NCBI GenBank assembly: GCA_963210315.1
Contig: OY723280.1
Span: 2,108,001-2,172,000, forward strand
Source of the DNA: Rhynchopus euleeides
Lineage: Eukaryota; Euglenozoa; Diplonemea; Diplonemida; Diplonemidae
DNA: 64,000 nucleotides
Direction: 5' to 3'
The position numbers and the translations under genes were made by a program. Shown in pieces: positions 1-10,949 of the stretch (position 1 is its first letter; each line of letters starts with the position of its first letter). The notes under the pieces are model-generated. The model saw only the letters and a program-made list of their open reading frames with translations. It did no database searches and was not told where the DNA came from.

Positions 1-3000
1 GGATATGGATCTATGGAGCTCGATTCCTCTCCTTGTGTGTAGATAAAGGGAGACGTATTGACATAATGTAAAAGCCTGAGCGTCGAAGACGCTCAGACGT
101 AAACTGCGCGCCCGCATGTTGAAATGAATGCGGCAAACTCTATTCTGAGATGTTCTTTGTTTTTGGTTTCGAATCGCTTTTCTCCTCTCTCTCTCTCTCT
201 CGTATGACTTTAATGCGGATGCTTCCTCGTAACGAGAATCCCCGCAACCCCCCCCCCCTCTCTCTCTCATTCCGGGTCTAATTCATCATTTTACCTGCTG
301 ATATTTTTCCTTCTTCGATATGTTCCTAGAGCCGAACCAAACGAAGCAGATGTGTGGGGGAGGATGCTATTTTTCTTTTGCTCATTGACGGGGCTGCAGC
401 TCCCCGCTGCAGTTTCCCCCAAGCAGAGATCGCCTCCCCTCGATGAAAACGCTGTCTTGTTTTTTCTCTCTCTCTCCGACGATGCGGAACTTTATGACTC
501 GGGGGGAGGGGGTGGTGTACATTATCACCCTGTGCCATGCTGTTGCGAAGAAGCCTGAAGAAGCCTGCCCACCCATTCGAGGGGCGAGCACCTTTCTTTC
601 ACCTTCTGAGCGGAGGGCAAATCTTGGATTAGCGCATCGGGCATCGAACAGTAGTCCACGAGAGACCGCTTGTGCGATACCCTCGGCACGCTATGTCTGA
701 AGTCAAAGTGAAGGACATTTTGCCCCTTCCCCTGCCACCCCTGCTCCTTACTTTTGATTTTTTTTTGACAGCCCAACGATAGCCAACCGGAGAAAGCTGC
801 GTGCGCCTTCAGCTGGATCTGTTTGCGACCTCACTCCCACGGCCTTCTCCCGCTTCGCGGCAGGGTGTGGGGTGTCCCACAAAGAGTGGGGGGGTCTGCG
901 TGTTACAACAAGTGACAGCGTTTCGGAGGTCGGTTTCTTGTTGCTGTCACACAGCAACGGAACTACCTATCCACACACTTCACACGATCCAGCGGGGTGC
1001 ACAGATAGCTTTAGACTCTGGGTAGAGAGGGCGCCTATTTTTTCTTCCCCTCCGACAGCCTCTGTGGCACTGTGTGTGAACCTGTGCTGTTCACTTTTGC
1101 AACACCTTATTCTTGTTGATGTGAAGGAACACATGGCACACACCTCGCCTTGTTCCGCCCCCTGCCCCCCCCCCCCCCCCGCCCCGTGCGTGAGTGCAGA
1201 ACGGTGCGGTACCCCCCCTCCCTCCCCAGCAAACATACAGGTGTGCCACACATGCTGCCACAGTGCCTCGGCTCTTTTAACCCCTTCACCCCAGGGAGGG
1301 TGCCCTGTGTGAAGTCTCAGCCTCTCTTGGGTTGAGGTTGTGGGCCCGCTATTGTGCGCCGCTCCTCGGGGCATTGAGTGAGGGTGGGTGGCTGGGGGGG
1401 GTCGGAAACTTTCGCCCTCCTTCTTCCCCACCCCCCCACCCCCTCCCTCCCCGCATTCGAAACAACGCTGTATCGGGGGACCGCCCGATTGTCCTCGGCC
1501 CGGTTCATCTCTCGGTATATTCGCCCCGCCACCCCCACCCGTTAATTTTTGCTTCGATGCACTTATATCTCAAAGACTTAAAACGACTATTTGTTCTTCC
1601 ACCAGACCTCCTTGCCCCGGAGTGGATGCAGATCACGAGATGCCATCAATCAGATGGCCGTATGTTTTGCCGGGTTGCAAATGACTTGCGAATGCCCCAA
1701 CAAGGGATCCAACTCCTCCCTCTAGAGGGGGGCGGGCGGCAACGTCTCGAGGATAGAGGTGGGGCATATCCTGGTGACGTGAACGCGTTTTGTCATTTCG
1801 CATCGGCTACCAAAAAAATTGACAGAACGGGTCTGTGTAGTTGCCTAGCTCTCGCAGTGCCTGGGATTGTCGACACCAAATTGTCGCTGCCTGACCCGTC
1901 CATTCGGTCAGGCCTGTGGCCAGGCTGTCTCATCCACCGGGCTGGTTGAAACCGAACTACTTTTCTTCTAGAAACCAAAAAGGAAAACATCAACAACAGC
2001 AACAGCAGCAGCAGCAAGTCCGGGCCCGTTTTATCCAAAAAAAATCAGGGGCTGCGCTAAAAAATACCATCGTTCAAAAAAAAAGAACTCGAAATGGCCC
2101 CGAGCTTGAGGCACCCACCCCACCCGTTGTTTCAAATATGCCCCAACCAAACACACAACATAATGCCCCGCTTCCGAGAAAGGTGTTGTTGTCACACATC
2201 GACGTTGGTCCTCTGATTCATCCGCTGAAGGCCAGCCCCGGTGCCATCCTCTCTTCTGCATGCACGGTCCTCCGGTCCCATCTCTGGGGAGGACAAACGA
2301 GTTGGGAGAGGATGAAAGCGTTACCACTGAGGCTTCCAACCAACTGTCCAACACCAGTCGTTGCTTGAGAAATCGTTCTAAACGACGCCGCGTTGTCCCC
2401 CAGTTGCTCTGGCAGCCTCCTCACTGTGCTGTGTGGAGCCCCTGCATGGTAAGGCATGCGCATGCGTCTTTTTGCTGTGGGGTGCGTGTTTTATTTCCTT
2501 GCGTTCGGAACATGCTCATGTTGTTTTTCAAACCCGGGCGTTCGGCACAAATCACCCCACCCGTCGCCAACAAGGGGAAAAGAGTTTAAAAAAAAGAAGT
2601 GACAACAGACAATGCCACTGTGTGGCCAGAAGAACCCGTGACAGCCCAGCTGTGTTCATATCGTTCAGACGCAACAATGCCAGCAACGCAACTCCGTCAG
2701 AAAGCGGGCACACCCATGTGAAAATGTTGCGTACGAGGGGGGTCTTTGTGACAGTGCAAAACGGTGCGCTTTAGTGCATTTCCACCTACCAACTTTGGGT
2801 GAAAATTGCAGAAATTTCGCCGAAAATTTGCCTGTGAATATCCCCCGGAGAAATGCGTAAAAATTGGCCTCTTCAGAGCACCAACATTGAACAATTCGGT
2901 TCAGGCAACCTTGAAGATCTCATGACTAGACTGGGGGGGGGGGGGTGAAACGATGAAGATGTTTTCTGAATGAAGACGTGAAGGTGAAGCTGTCCGATCT

Positions 3001-3557
3001 CGAGAGGAGGGGCGGGGAGGATTTTTTATGGACTGACAGTCCCTCAAAAAAATATGAACAAGGAGGCAAAAGACGTGTGGAGAGAGATTATTTGTCACCG
3101 AACGAGTTCCCGAGTTCTTCCATGCCAAAAAACGGAGGGAAAACCTGTTGCGATACTTTTCGGTGCTTTTTGCACACCGCACCACCCCGCCTCCCTCCGA
3201 GCTGGGGTTGCCTCCCCCATCCCTTACCGTCCCCTCTTTTCTTTGTGATTTTTTTCCGTTCTTTTTCCTCTCTTCCCCATAAAATCGTCCCTATCGTCCC
3301 CATCGTCCCCAATTTGCCTTTTCTGGTCTTCTCTGTTCTTATTCGTAAATGTCTTTCCCTCCTCCCCCTTCCCCCTTGCCCCCCTGTTCTTATCTTTTTT
3401 TTGCATTTGACGATCGTTCTGAAGCACAGCCAACCCCTTTGCAACACGAGAGCGGGAATGTTGCGCTGCTGGGATTGCGAGACGGGCCACTGGGTTCAAC
3501 TGGAGAAGGGCTGGAGAGTTCAAGATCTGCCTCTTTTCTGCTTGCATTCAGATCAGT
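1..3557. other. Intergenic, low-complexity sequence
   Basis: No gene is recognisable. The stretch is rich in C, G and T runs, has a short CAA/CAG run near 1987-2015, and a short tandem of CATCGTCCC-like words near 3290-3312. Open frames here are short, overlap on both strands and show no domain. Weak matches to a dispersed hairpin-plus-CGTTCAAA motif lie near 2046-2080, 2345-2395 and 2618-2680. Confidence 0.6.
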
Positions 3558-3614
3558 GTGACCAGGCGATTCACCCAAGAATGTTCAGGTCTGTCGGTGA
3601 TTTTGGCACTCCGC

Positions 3615-6600
3615 ATGGATGTTCGACATGATTCCATTCCTGTGCCACCGGAGCCTGAAACAGCTCCCCTCTCACCACGGGGGAGGCTGCGACCGGAAAA
3701 GTCGTTCAAACAAAATAACCTACCTCTGCTACCAGGCCTGCAGCGCCACATCTACGAGACCGGGCGTGACCTCCTCCTCAGGGCGGGTGACATCGAGCAG
3801 AACCCTGGCCCGGCGCAGCACCTCAAGTGCCTGACCTGGAACTGCAACGGACTCACCGAGGCAAAAAGGGCGGAGCTCCAGCACCACCTCGCAACCCAGC
3901 GGTATGACGTAGTGCATCTGCAGGAACTCCGAGCAGCACAGGGGGGGGACCCCAAGTTCCCGGGCTACTCCGTCTTTCTCCGACGCCGCACCCAGAAGCG
4001 CTGTAAGGGGACGCTCACCTCCGGAGGCGGGATCGCAACCCTAGTGCGGGAGGACCTACACGCGACTCTTATTGCCACCGCACCAAACGCCAGTGTGACC
4101 GAGACCCTCACGGTGCGCGTCACGGGGCCAGAAAGCGCTATCACCTTCACCAATGTATACCGCCCCTCGGGAGTCGGCACTAGCAACGACCCACGCCGCG
4201 ACGACTTCTCTACATCCCTGCTACCACACACGCCGGAGTCCATCATCGCCGGCGACTTCAACATCCACAACCGTGCCTGGGATAAACATGCGCGCTGCGA
4301 CGACAAGGGAACAGACCTGTACCACTGGTCCCTCCTCAACGGCATGTCGCTGTGCAACGACCCTGACCACCCCACACGCATGCGCCGCGACTCCAAGTCC
4401 TCGCCGGACATTGTCTTCGCCCACTACGAGCTGGGGGAGGTCACCTGGAATACCCTAGACCAGTGGCAGTCCGATCACTTCGCCATACAATACACCGTCC
4501 CCTTTGCACGAACGCCAGCTGCAGCCACACACCCGGCAGCCAAAGCCCGCCAACTATGGAACTGGGCAGCGGCAGACTGGCCCGCATTCACTGAGGAGCT
4601 GGAACGGCTGTCACGCAAAGTGACGAAGTGGAATGACCCGAAGGAATCCTTCCACAAGTGGCTGGGACTGGTACGCACGGTCGCAGCCAAACACATCCCG
4701 ACGAAGCGAAGCTCTCGCCCCCGCAAGCGGTGGTTCACAAGCAAGGTGAAACGTGCGATACGGGCGCGGAACGAGGAATCGCGCAGACACGCCCAGACCG
4801 CACACCTGTCCCAGGACGACTACGACAAGCTGGACAAGCTGACCACCGACGCCACCAACGCCGTCCTCGAAGCAAAGCGCACAACCTGGGAAACCAGGTG
4901 CCAGGCCGCGAGCACCAGCAGCGACCTCGGCGCCACCTTCCGGCTTGTGCGAGAACTCGACGGCCGCAAAATCCAACAGGCTGCCTTCCCACTTGTCGAC
5001 GGAGGGGTCCCGGTGACCGACCCCAAAGCTAAGGCGGACCTCCTCTGCAGCCACTACGCCAAGATCAGCGAAGGAAGCGACCAACAGCCACAAGCAGCAC
5101 ACACCCCGCAGCATGCGAATGACCAGACACCCCCCGAGCTCTCAGCTGCCGAAGACGACTTCTCCAAAGAGGAGCTGAACGCGGCTCTATCCGAACTGCA
5201 GGAGCGGAAATCCCCAGGGCCTGACGACCTCAACAACGAGCTGCTGATGCATCTGGGCCCCCAGGCACGGCAGGGACTCCTGCATGTGCTCAACCTGTCG
5301 TGGAACAGCGGCATCCTCCCCGACGCGTGGACACGAGCAGTCATCATCCCGATCCTGAAACCGGGGAAGCCAGCAACGGCAGCGTCCTCGTACCGACCAA
5401 TCGCGCTCACCAGCACAGCGTGCAAGGTGCTAGAAAAAATGGTGAAGAGGCGCATGGAGCAGCTCATGCTCGACGACGCCTACCCACAGGTGGAGGGGCA
5501 CTGCGCGAACCAGGCAGGGTTCCAGCGGCTGAGATCGACAACCGACCAACTAGCCTACATCACCCAAACAGCGACGGACGCCCTCTCCTCCGGAAAGGCA
5601 GCTGTCACCCTGTACTTCGACCTCGAGAAAGCCTTCGACAAGGTCAGCAAGCACGCAGTCATCAACAGTGTCAGACGGAAGGGCTTCCCCCCGAAATTCA
5701 CCAGATGGCTACACAACTACCTCAGCAACCGCCGAGCCGCCGCACAGGTGCACGGGGTAAGAAGCGACTACTACGACTTCAACAACGGGGTCCCGCAGGG
5801 AACAGTGCTCTCGCCCCTGCTCTTCAACTGCGTGATGGACGATGTATCTCGAGCCATCACCGCCTCCCCTAACATCCACCCAGCGGTGTTCGCAGATGAC
5901 ATCGCAGTACTCGTCGTCGGGGACAACTACACTGAAGCCCTAAGCACCGCACAGGGCGTCATATCCACACTCGCCGCCGAAATCCCACTCCACGGGCTGC
6001 AGCTCTCCCCCAGTAAATGCTGCTACACGCTGATGGGAACGACGCCCGCAGCGTTGGGCGAGCACAGACGCATGGAGCTCCCAGACGGCACCCCCCTCCA
6101 GCACGAATCGACAGCGAAGTACCTCGGGGTCTACATCGATGCCTGCCACACGATGACAGACCACGTCGACCACGTCGTGACCACCTGCATGCGACGCCTG
6201 AGCATTCTGCGTATGTTGGCAGGCACTGACTGGGGCTCAAGTGGAGACACGCTGCGCCAGGCCTACCTGACATATGTCTACCCCATCCTGATGTACGCCG
6301 CCAGCGTCTACACCCCTGGCCTGTCCACGAAGAACCTCAAACGCCTGCGAGATGTCCACCGCATGGCAGCCCTGATCATCACGGGCTGTATGAAGAACAC
6401 CAGCACGGCAAAGCTCCTCTGGGAATCACACCTGCGAGACCTCGACCTCGACTTCAAGGTCGCGGTGTGCACAGACCACGAACGCTTCCGCCGCGTGCCC
6501 CACTCCCCAGGATACCGGGCGCAACTAAACACCGGGAACACGGGAGGCAGCTGGCTACATCAGGCACGGAGTCTGGTGAAATCCTCGAAGGTCGACGGGC

Positions 6601-7679
6601 GCACCCCCCTGCTGGCCCCCCTGCATGCAGCACACCCCATCCCCCCCTGGGAATGGAACCTGGTGCTGCCACGAGTACACATCCTGGCGACGCTGCCGGG
6701 GCTCACCGCCCCAAAGGCCGCCACCCCGAAAGACACCCTCCGGGACCTGGCAGAGCAGACCATCCAGGCCCTCCCGACATGCGCCTGGCATGTGTACACC
6801 GACGGGTCAGTCTCCAACTCCACATCGCGGCAACAGCAGGGCGGCGCAGGAGCAGCGGTGTACAGCATGCCGGAGGGCCGCCTCAGGAAAAAGCTCGCCT
6901 GGCCGGCAGGACTCCGCTGCATCAGCTACCAGGCGGAGCTGGTGGCCATCAGAGAATCCCTCGCTCACCTATGCACCCTGGTATCCCCAGGCGAAACGAT
7001 CGCCATCCTCACAGACTCGCAGAGCGCACTGAACGCGCTGCTGAGCGGCCCGCAGCGAGCGAGAGGATCCACCGAATGGGACATCTGGAGGTGGTTGAAC
7101 GAGCTCGCCCAAACCCACGATGTCACCACCCACCTCCGCTACATCCCGTCACACGTTGGGGTAGCAGGGAACGAACTCGCTGACAAACAGGCGCAAATCG
7201 GTGCCTTCCGGCCGCAGATGGAACCGGTTAGCCTCGCGTCGGCTCGTGTCGTCCTCCGCCGACACATCTACAACGACGCAACGGTGCCCCGCACGGACAG
7301 CGTGTACGCGTACCGTTCGGGAATCGGGGAGACGCGACTGCAACGCCCCGACCTCCGCATGGAGGGACTCACCCGCTTAGGGGAAACCACCATCCGCCGA
7401 CTCCGGGCCGACCACCACCGCCTGGTCTACGACCATGACATCCCGGGCACGGCACAACCACCTTGCCAACCCTGCCTGAAGCATGCGCCGGGCCACCCCC
7501 CGCCTGGGGTCTCACTGAAGCACCTCTTCTTCGGCTGCCCCGCGACAGCGTCGGCCCGACACCACCTCACAGCCACAAACGTGCACAACCTGCTGTTGCA
7601 CAACTGCAAGGAGGCGCTGCGCTACCTGGCCGAGGCAGGGGTAACGGAGCACGGCGAGAAGGACTACCTGAACGCGTGA
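3615..7679 (+). CDS. LINE polyprotein: 2A-like motif, APE endonuclease, RT, RNase H, CCHC knuckle
   Basis: The protein of 1354 residues nicks target DNA and reverse-transcribes the element RNA at the nick. ATG 3615 is the first in-frame ATG. Residues 1-58 have no recognised domain. LLLRAGDIEQNPGP (53-66) is a 2A-like ribosome-skipping motif. The APE domain covers about 68-295, with catalytic E104 in LQEL, GDFN at 213-216, SPDIVF around D265 and the SDH motif at 286-288. The reverse transcriptase covers about 530-810: YRPIALTS near 593, FDLEKAFD 668-675, GVPQGTVLSP 725-734 and FADD 759-762. RNase H covers about 1058-1195, with D1063 (TDGS), E1108 (YQAEL), D1134 (TDSQSAL) and D1190. A C-terminal CCHC knuckle uses C1284, C1287, H1303 and C1308. 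All key residues are present and no frame break is seen. Confidence 0.9.
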   Translation: MDVRHDSIPVPPEPETAPLSPRGRLRPEKSFKQNNLPLLPGLQRHIYETGRDLLLRAGDIEQNPGPAQHLKCLTWNCNGLTEAKRAELQHHLATQRYDVVHLQELRAAQGGDPKFPGYSVFLRRRTQKRCKGTLTSGGGIATLVREDLHATLIATAPNASVTETLTVRVTGPESAITFTNVYRPSGVGTSNDPRRDDFSTSLLPHTPESIIAGDFNIHNRAWDKHARCDDKGTDLYHWSLLNGMSLCNDPDHPTRMRRDSKSSPDIVFAHYELGEVTWNTLDQWQSDHFAIQYTVPFARTPAAATHPAAKARQLWNWAAADWPAFTEELERLSRKVTKWNDPKESFHKWLGLVRTVAAKHIPTKRSSRPRKRWFTSKVKRAIRARNEESRRHAQTAHLSQDDYDKLDKLTTDATNAVLEAKRTTWETRCQAASTSSDLGATFRLVRELDGRKIQQAAFPLVDGGVPVTDPKAKADLLCSHYAKISEGSDQQPQAAHTPQHANDQTPPELSAAEDDFSKEELNAALSELQERKSPGPDDLNNELLMHLGPQARQGLLHVLNLSWNSGILPDAWTRAVIIPILKPGKPATAASSYRPIALTSTACKVLEKMVKRRMEQLMLDDAYPQVEGHCANQAGFQRLRSTTDQLAYITQTATDALSSGKAAVTLYFDLEKAFDKVSKHAVINSVRRKGFPPKFTRWLHNYLSNRRAAAQVHGVRSDYYDFNNGVPQGTVLSPLLFNCVMDDVSRAITASPNIHPAVFADDIAVLVVGDNYTEALSTAQGVISTLAAEIPLHGLQLSPSKCCYTLMGTTPAALGEHRRMELPDGTPLQHESTAKYLGVYIDACHTMTDHVDHVVTTCMRRLSILRMLAGTDWGSSGDTLRQAYLTYVYPILMYAASVYTPGLSTKNLKRLRDVHRMAALIITGCMKNTSTAKLLWESHLRDLDLDFKVAVCTDHERFRRVPHSPGYRAQLNTGNTGGSWLHQARSLVKSSKVDGRTPLLAPLHAAHPIPPWEWNLVLPRVHILATLPGLTAPKAATPKDTLRDLAEQTIQALPTCAWHVYTDGSVSNSTSRQQQGGAGAAVYSMPEGRLRKKLAWPAGLRCISYQAELVAIRESLAHLCTLVSPGETIAILTDSQSALNALLSGPQRARGSTEWDIWRWLNELAQTHDVTTHLRYIPSHVGVAGNELADKQAQIGAFRPQMEPVSLASARVVLRRHIYNDATVPRTDSVYAYRSGIGETRLQRPDLRMEGLTRLGETTIRRLRADHHRLVYDHDIPGTAQPPCQPCLKHAPGHPPPGVSLKHLFFGCPATASARHHLTATNVHNLLLHNCKEALRYLAEAGVTEHGEKDYLNA
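3771..3812 (+). other. 2A-like ribosome-skipping motif in the LINE ORF
   Basis: The codons spell DLLLRAGDIEQNPGP up to position 3812, matching the 2A consensus D-[VI]-E-x-N-P-G-P after a leucine-rich run and a glycine. Known 2A peptides make the ribosome skip the final G-P bond, releasing the upstream peptide and restarting at proline. Here that would release a leader of 65 residues and start the endonuclease product with P66, just before the APE domain. Such motifs are known in some non-LTR elements such as L1Tc. Activity is inferred. Confidence 0.75.
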
Positions 7680-7704
7680 ACCAAATAACATCATCAGAGA
7701 ACAA

Positions 7705-7716
7705 GGGCTTCGGCCC
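7705..7716 (+). other. GGGC-UUCG-GCCC hairpin just after the LINE stop codon
   Basis: A perfect four-base stem closes a cUUCGg tetraloop 25 bases after the LINE stop codon. Such tetraloops are very stable in RNA. Some LINE families use a 3' stem-loop for recognition by their RT. A role here is inferred from position only. Confidence 0.35.
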
Positions 7717-9696
7717 GACCTCCCAGCACCCCCCCCCCCCATCCCAGCCCCACGTCACTTTCCACAGGCCGCCAGGCGCGTCAGCGTCGGCGACCGCCCG
7801 CCCCCAGTCTGAGAGGCATCAGCCGAATCTCGGTGGAGGCGGGCACAAAACAAAAGGGAGAGTCGTCACTGTGCATATCAGCACGGTCCCGCCCTCTGTG
7901 CCAGACCAACACACCACCAAAGGAAAAGAGGAAGAGGCGACGTAAGGCAATGCCTCCGTGCGGCCAGGAGAACACGAAATAGCGACCCCCTCAACGGGGA
8001 ATGCTACGAGCACGGCCAAAAATCGTTCAAAATCGTTCAAATATTGTTCGGACTGCCAAGAAAACGGGGGCCCTTTATTTTTGCCCCAAGGTGCAGAAAG
8101 GTGGGCGCCTTGGCATAGAGGCGGCACACTGGCTCGGTTTAGACACGCAGGGAGCGAAGGTCCCTTTGCTGCCTTTTCCTTTTCCCAAATCTGGGCGTGT
8201 TCGAGAGCGAAGGCATGCCCCCCGTCTCCCCCCCCCCCGCCCGGCGTGGCTTCTTCAGGCGCGTCCCTGTCACGCCGCGGTGACTTTCTTGTGCTGTGTT
8301 GTCGAGATAAAACCGAGCAGCACCCTCTCTAATCCGTTCTTTCTTCCGCCGTCCCATTCGACGGAGCAGAATTAAACCTATTTACCCGCCCATCCCGACC
8401 AAAAACAGCCTAAAAATAACGAATCCAAAAATACGGACAACCCCATTCGAATTTTTTCTTTTGCCACGATGATTCTGCAGATTCGAGGCCATGAACGATA
8501 TTGTGGAGCCCCCCCCGACCCCGCGTTGCCTTCTGTGTCTGTCGTTTTTCAAACGTTTCGTGCAGAGGCCACCAAGAAAAATGGAAACCGCGCAACCAAA
8601 AAGTGGCTGTAGCTGCAAAGCAGGTATTGGTGGCAGAGGAGAGAAGGGACTGGGGAGGGGGGAGGGGGGAGGGGGGAGGGGGGAGGGCTTTGAAAAAAAT
8701 GCAGAAGAGATCCTCCCTCGATAGGTGTCAACTTGGTGTAGTTTTGATTCCTAAGAGAGAGATGCTGACCGCTTCCGCACACGCTCTCCAGATCGTGTTG
8801 GTGTGTATATTCGAGGAGGGTCTGCCAGATTGTGCCCAAGCAAGCTGCTTGTGACAGTGACGGGCCCAGCGTGAGCGTACGGCGCGCAGTGCATTTTTAT
8901 CCAGCAAGACAAAACCACTGATTCACTGCAACGCCCATTTCGCAGGGCGATACTGCCCGCTCGTGCGCACAAACAAACTCGCTCAACGTACCTGCTATTG
9001 AGTGAAAGGTGGTGGGGCGGGAGGGGGAGACTGTCCGTCTTGGCGGTTGCGTCTTCCCTGCAATTCGCAAACCACCCCTTCCTCCAGTTCCGGGCATGTC
9101 TTCCCTCACAGCGGCCCGTGTTCTCCACTTCCCTCCAACGAACGGTTTTTTTCATATTTTATTCTGTTGCAACGTTTCGGACAATTCTGTCTCGTCGTCA
9201 CGAAAAAACAATTAAGGATGAGGGACAGCCGGTAGGCTAAATACTATTGACTATTGAGGGATCCAGGATCCCGAAAAAAATTACTCAAAATTTCTCAAGA
9301 GGGGGGAAAATAAATTTACCCACCTTTTTCCTTCAGTGGTCCAAGGAGTAATGGGTTTTTTTTCCACCATTTTTGGCGAGAGAAAAAGTATGAGGTACGG
9401 ATGCACTCAAACAATGCGAGAATGCGGTTTTTGAAGGGAAAAACCCCAGAGGGAGAGAGGGGGGGCGACCCCTTCCCCACCACCCCAGAATGGGAATATT
9501 ACAGGAATAGTTGCCTTTGCCTTCATATTGTCCCGAGACATAGCATCACCCACCAGGAGTCTCGGAGACGAGACAATGCCAAAAAGGAGTGCAAAGGTGG
9601 CGGGGGAGTACTGGGCACACCTGGAAGGTGCGTCACGTGCCCTCACCGGATGTCCGCCTGCTGTTGCTGCTGTGCTGCAGTGCCTCGCAACGACGG
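7717..9696. other. Intergenic sequence downstream of the LINE
   Basis: No gene is recognised. Poly-C runs lie at 7731-7740 and 8230-8240, and a GA/G-rich tandem (GGGGGA words) at 8650-8690. The interval contains the first strong copy of the dispersed hairpin motif at 7957-8050. The open frames are short and without domains. Confidence 0.5.
7957..8050 (+). repeat. Dispersed hairpin motif, copy 1
   Basis: This segment reads GGAGAACACGAAA, then a CCCC-TCAAC-GGGG hairpin, then GAGCACGG and AAAAATCGTTCAAA. The same order of words recurs at 18799, 30525, 40861 and 58863, always on the plus strand. It lies about 280 bases after the LINE stop and could be a LINE 3' end, a SINE or a structured RNA. 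Confidence 0.45.
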
Positions 9697-10484
9697 TCAT
9701 TGCGTGTCACAGTCTACCACCACGCCCGACCGTGTCGTCTTCACCAGCTGCCCGAGGGTGGATGGGTAGCGACGAGCAAGCTGCTGGATACAGTCCAGAG
9801 GGCGAAGCACACGAGCCAGCCCTAGCCAGGAAGAGGCATCCATGGGAGTGCCTTCCTCCCTGAGCCCGCGCAGGAGCTGGCCCAACCTGCCAGAACTGTC
9901 GTCCCTGTCACGACCCACTTCAGCACGCGACTGCCATGGAACCGAGCGGCTTGCGTCTCGTACGTTGCGGACTGCTGATCGGGCCCCTTCGCAGCACTAG
10001 ACGAGGCTGTCAGCCGGTACGTCACCGTGGTCGGCTCCGCGCTAGCGATCTCCCCGGGGACCACCTCCAACAGCTCAAGCTCGTTGGGGATGCTGCTTGC
10101 CGTCTTGAGCTTCTTGCCGGCACTATCGAAGCGATCGACAACCCCGAAGAGAACTTCTGCGAAGCGGCAAGCAGCGAGCTTTGAAGTGGCCTCCCCGCCG
10201 CAGGTGTTGCACTTCACCTTTTTGGTCGTGGTGAGATCCGCGAGGTCCTTCAGCCCATCCAGCGCAAATGTCTCGTCCTGTTTTGCTTCCCACGTCCTGC
10301 CGCAGCACCACCACCAACAACCCGTCTGCAAGACCCTCACAGAAGGTGCACTTTGCAATGTACGTTCGGGAAAATGACGAGAGGCCACTCGGTGTTGGCA
10401 ACGACACCGACTACGACAGCGATTTTGATTGTGACGAGGAGAACACGCAGGCTGTGCAGACTCAGGCGCAGCCTGAGTCTGCAC
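9697..10484 (-). CDS. Unidentified minus-strand coding region in two overlapping frames
   Basis: I do not recognise this gene. On the minus strand a frame at 10484-9822 looks coding in its middle: a stretch rich in L, V, E, D and K containing the zinc-ribbon-like KVKCNTCGG and then GVVDRFDSAGKKL. A second minus frame, at 9918-9697, continues with a leucine-rich, protein-like C terminus (GRLGQLLRGLREEG to VVDCDTQ) and a stop. A short third frame near 10390-10320 carries another CxxC pair (AKCTFCEG). The frames could be exons of one gene or a frameshifted remnant. The start is not determined. The upstream end overlaps a 63-bp palindrome and lies 100 bases from YR1, so the 5' part may be lost. 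Confidence 0.33.
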
Positions 10485-10500
10485 AGCCTGCGTGTTCTCC
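10438..10500. repeat. Perfect 30-bp-arm palindrome
   Basis: Two perfect 30-base arms (10438-10467 and 10471-10500) are separated by the three bases GCA. The arms begin GGAGAACACGCAGG and end in the inverse. It lies 84 bases upstream of the first terminal repeat of YR1 and can form a strong hairpin in DNA or RNA. Confidence 0.9.
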
Positions 10501-10583
10501 TGGTGATCGGTGCTGCACGACTAGAACTAGATTCGTAGTGCCGGGGAGGTGTTGGGTATGAAGACCGTTCAGGCTTTTTGATT

Positions 10584-10895
10584 TTTTGGTAAAACACACC
10601 CCGTGTGGTAGAGAAAATACGGCAAGAGTCTCGGTGGGTCGGAAGAGCAGATGGTTCCCGCAACAGCTCCCGGGGAGCGGCGGGTATTTCGCATAGGATG
10701 CCGGATGTGTGAACACGTTTGTGCGGTTTGCCCTGTGTTGTGTGAACATATGTGTATGTGTGTGTGTATGCTCCACCCAACCCGACACATTTTCTGTACT
10801 TCAGACAGGTAAGGTCACTCGACACGCGGGGGGGGGGTTTTTTGTGTGTGTTTTTTCTGCCAGCCGACATCACTAGCGCCAGCGAGAAAAAAAAA
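10584..10895 (+). repeat. YR1 terminal repeat A1
   Basis: This 312-base repeat recurs as A2 at 15726-16037. It opens TTTTGGTAAAACACACC with a small ACACACC/GTGTGG hairpin, contains ACAGGTAAGGT, which resembles a splice donor, and ends in an A run. It presumably holds the promoter and leader. Confidence 0.85.
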
Positions 10896-10949
10896 TAAAT
10901 AAAGCGATTTACTAATCGCCAACTCGCGATCAGGCGTTTCCAGGCAGAA

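Larger units (their letters stand above)
3558..7720 (+). mobile_element. LINE with APE endonuclease, RT and RNase H; ends uncertain
   Basis: This is a non-LTR retrotransposon copy recognised from its single long ORF. The 5' end is not defined. The 3' end lies somewhere after the stop at 7679; no poly(A) tail or clear target duplication is visible. The domain order and the 2A-like motif recall the Ingi/L1Tc and I-like groups, but the clade is inferred from architecture only. The ORF has no internal stop, so the copy may be young. Confidence 0.75.

Noticed and set aside
2978-3631. 217-residue plus-strand frame ending inside the start of the LINE ORF
   Set aside because: Composition follows the C/T-rich DNA, there is no recognised domain, and its end overlaps the LINE start in another frame. 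It is more likely LINE leader or intergenic sequence.
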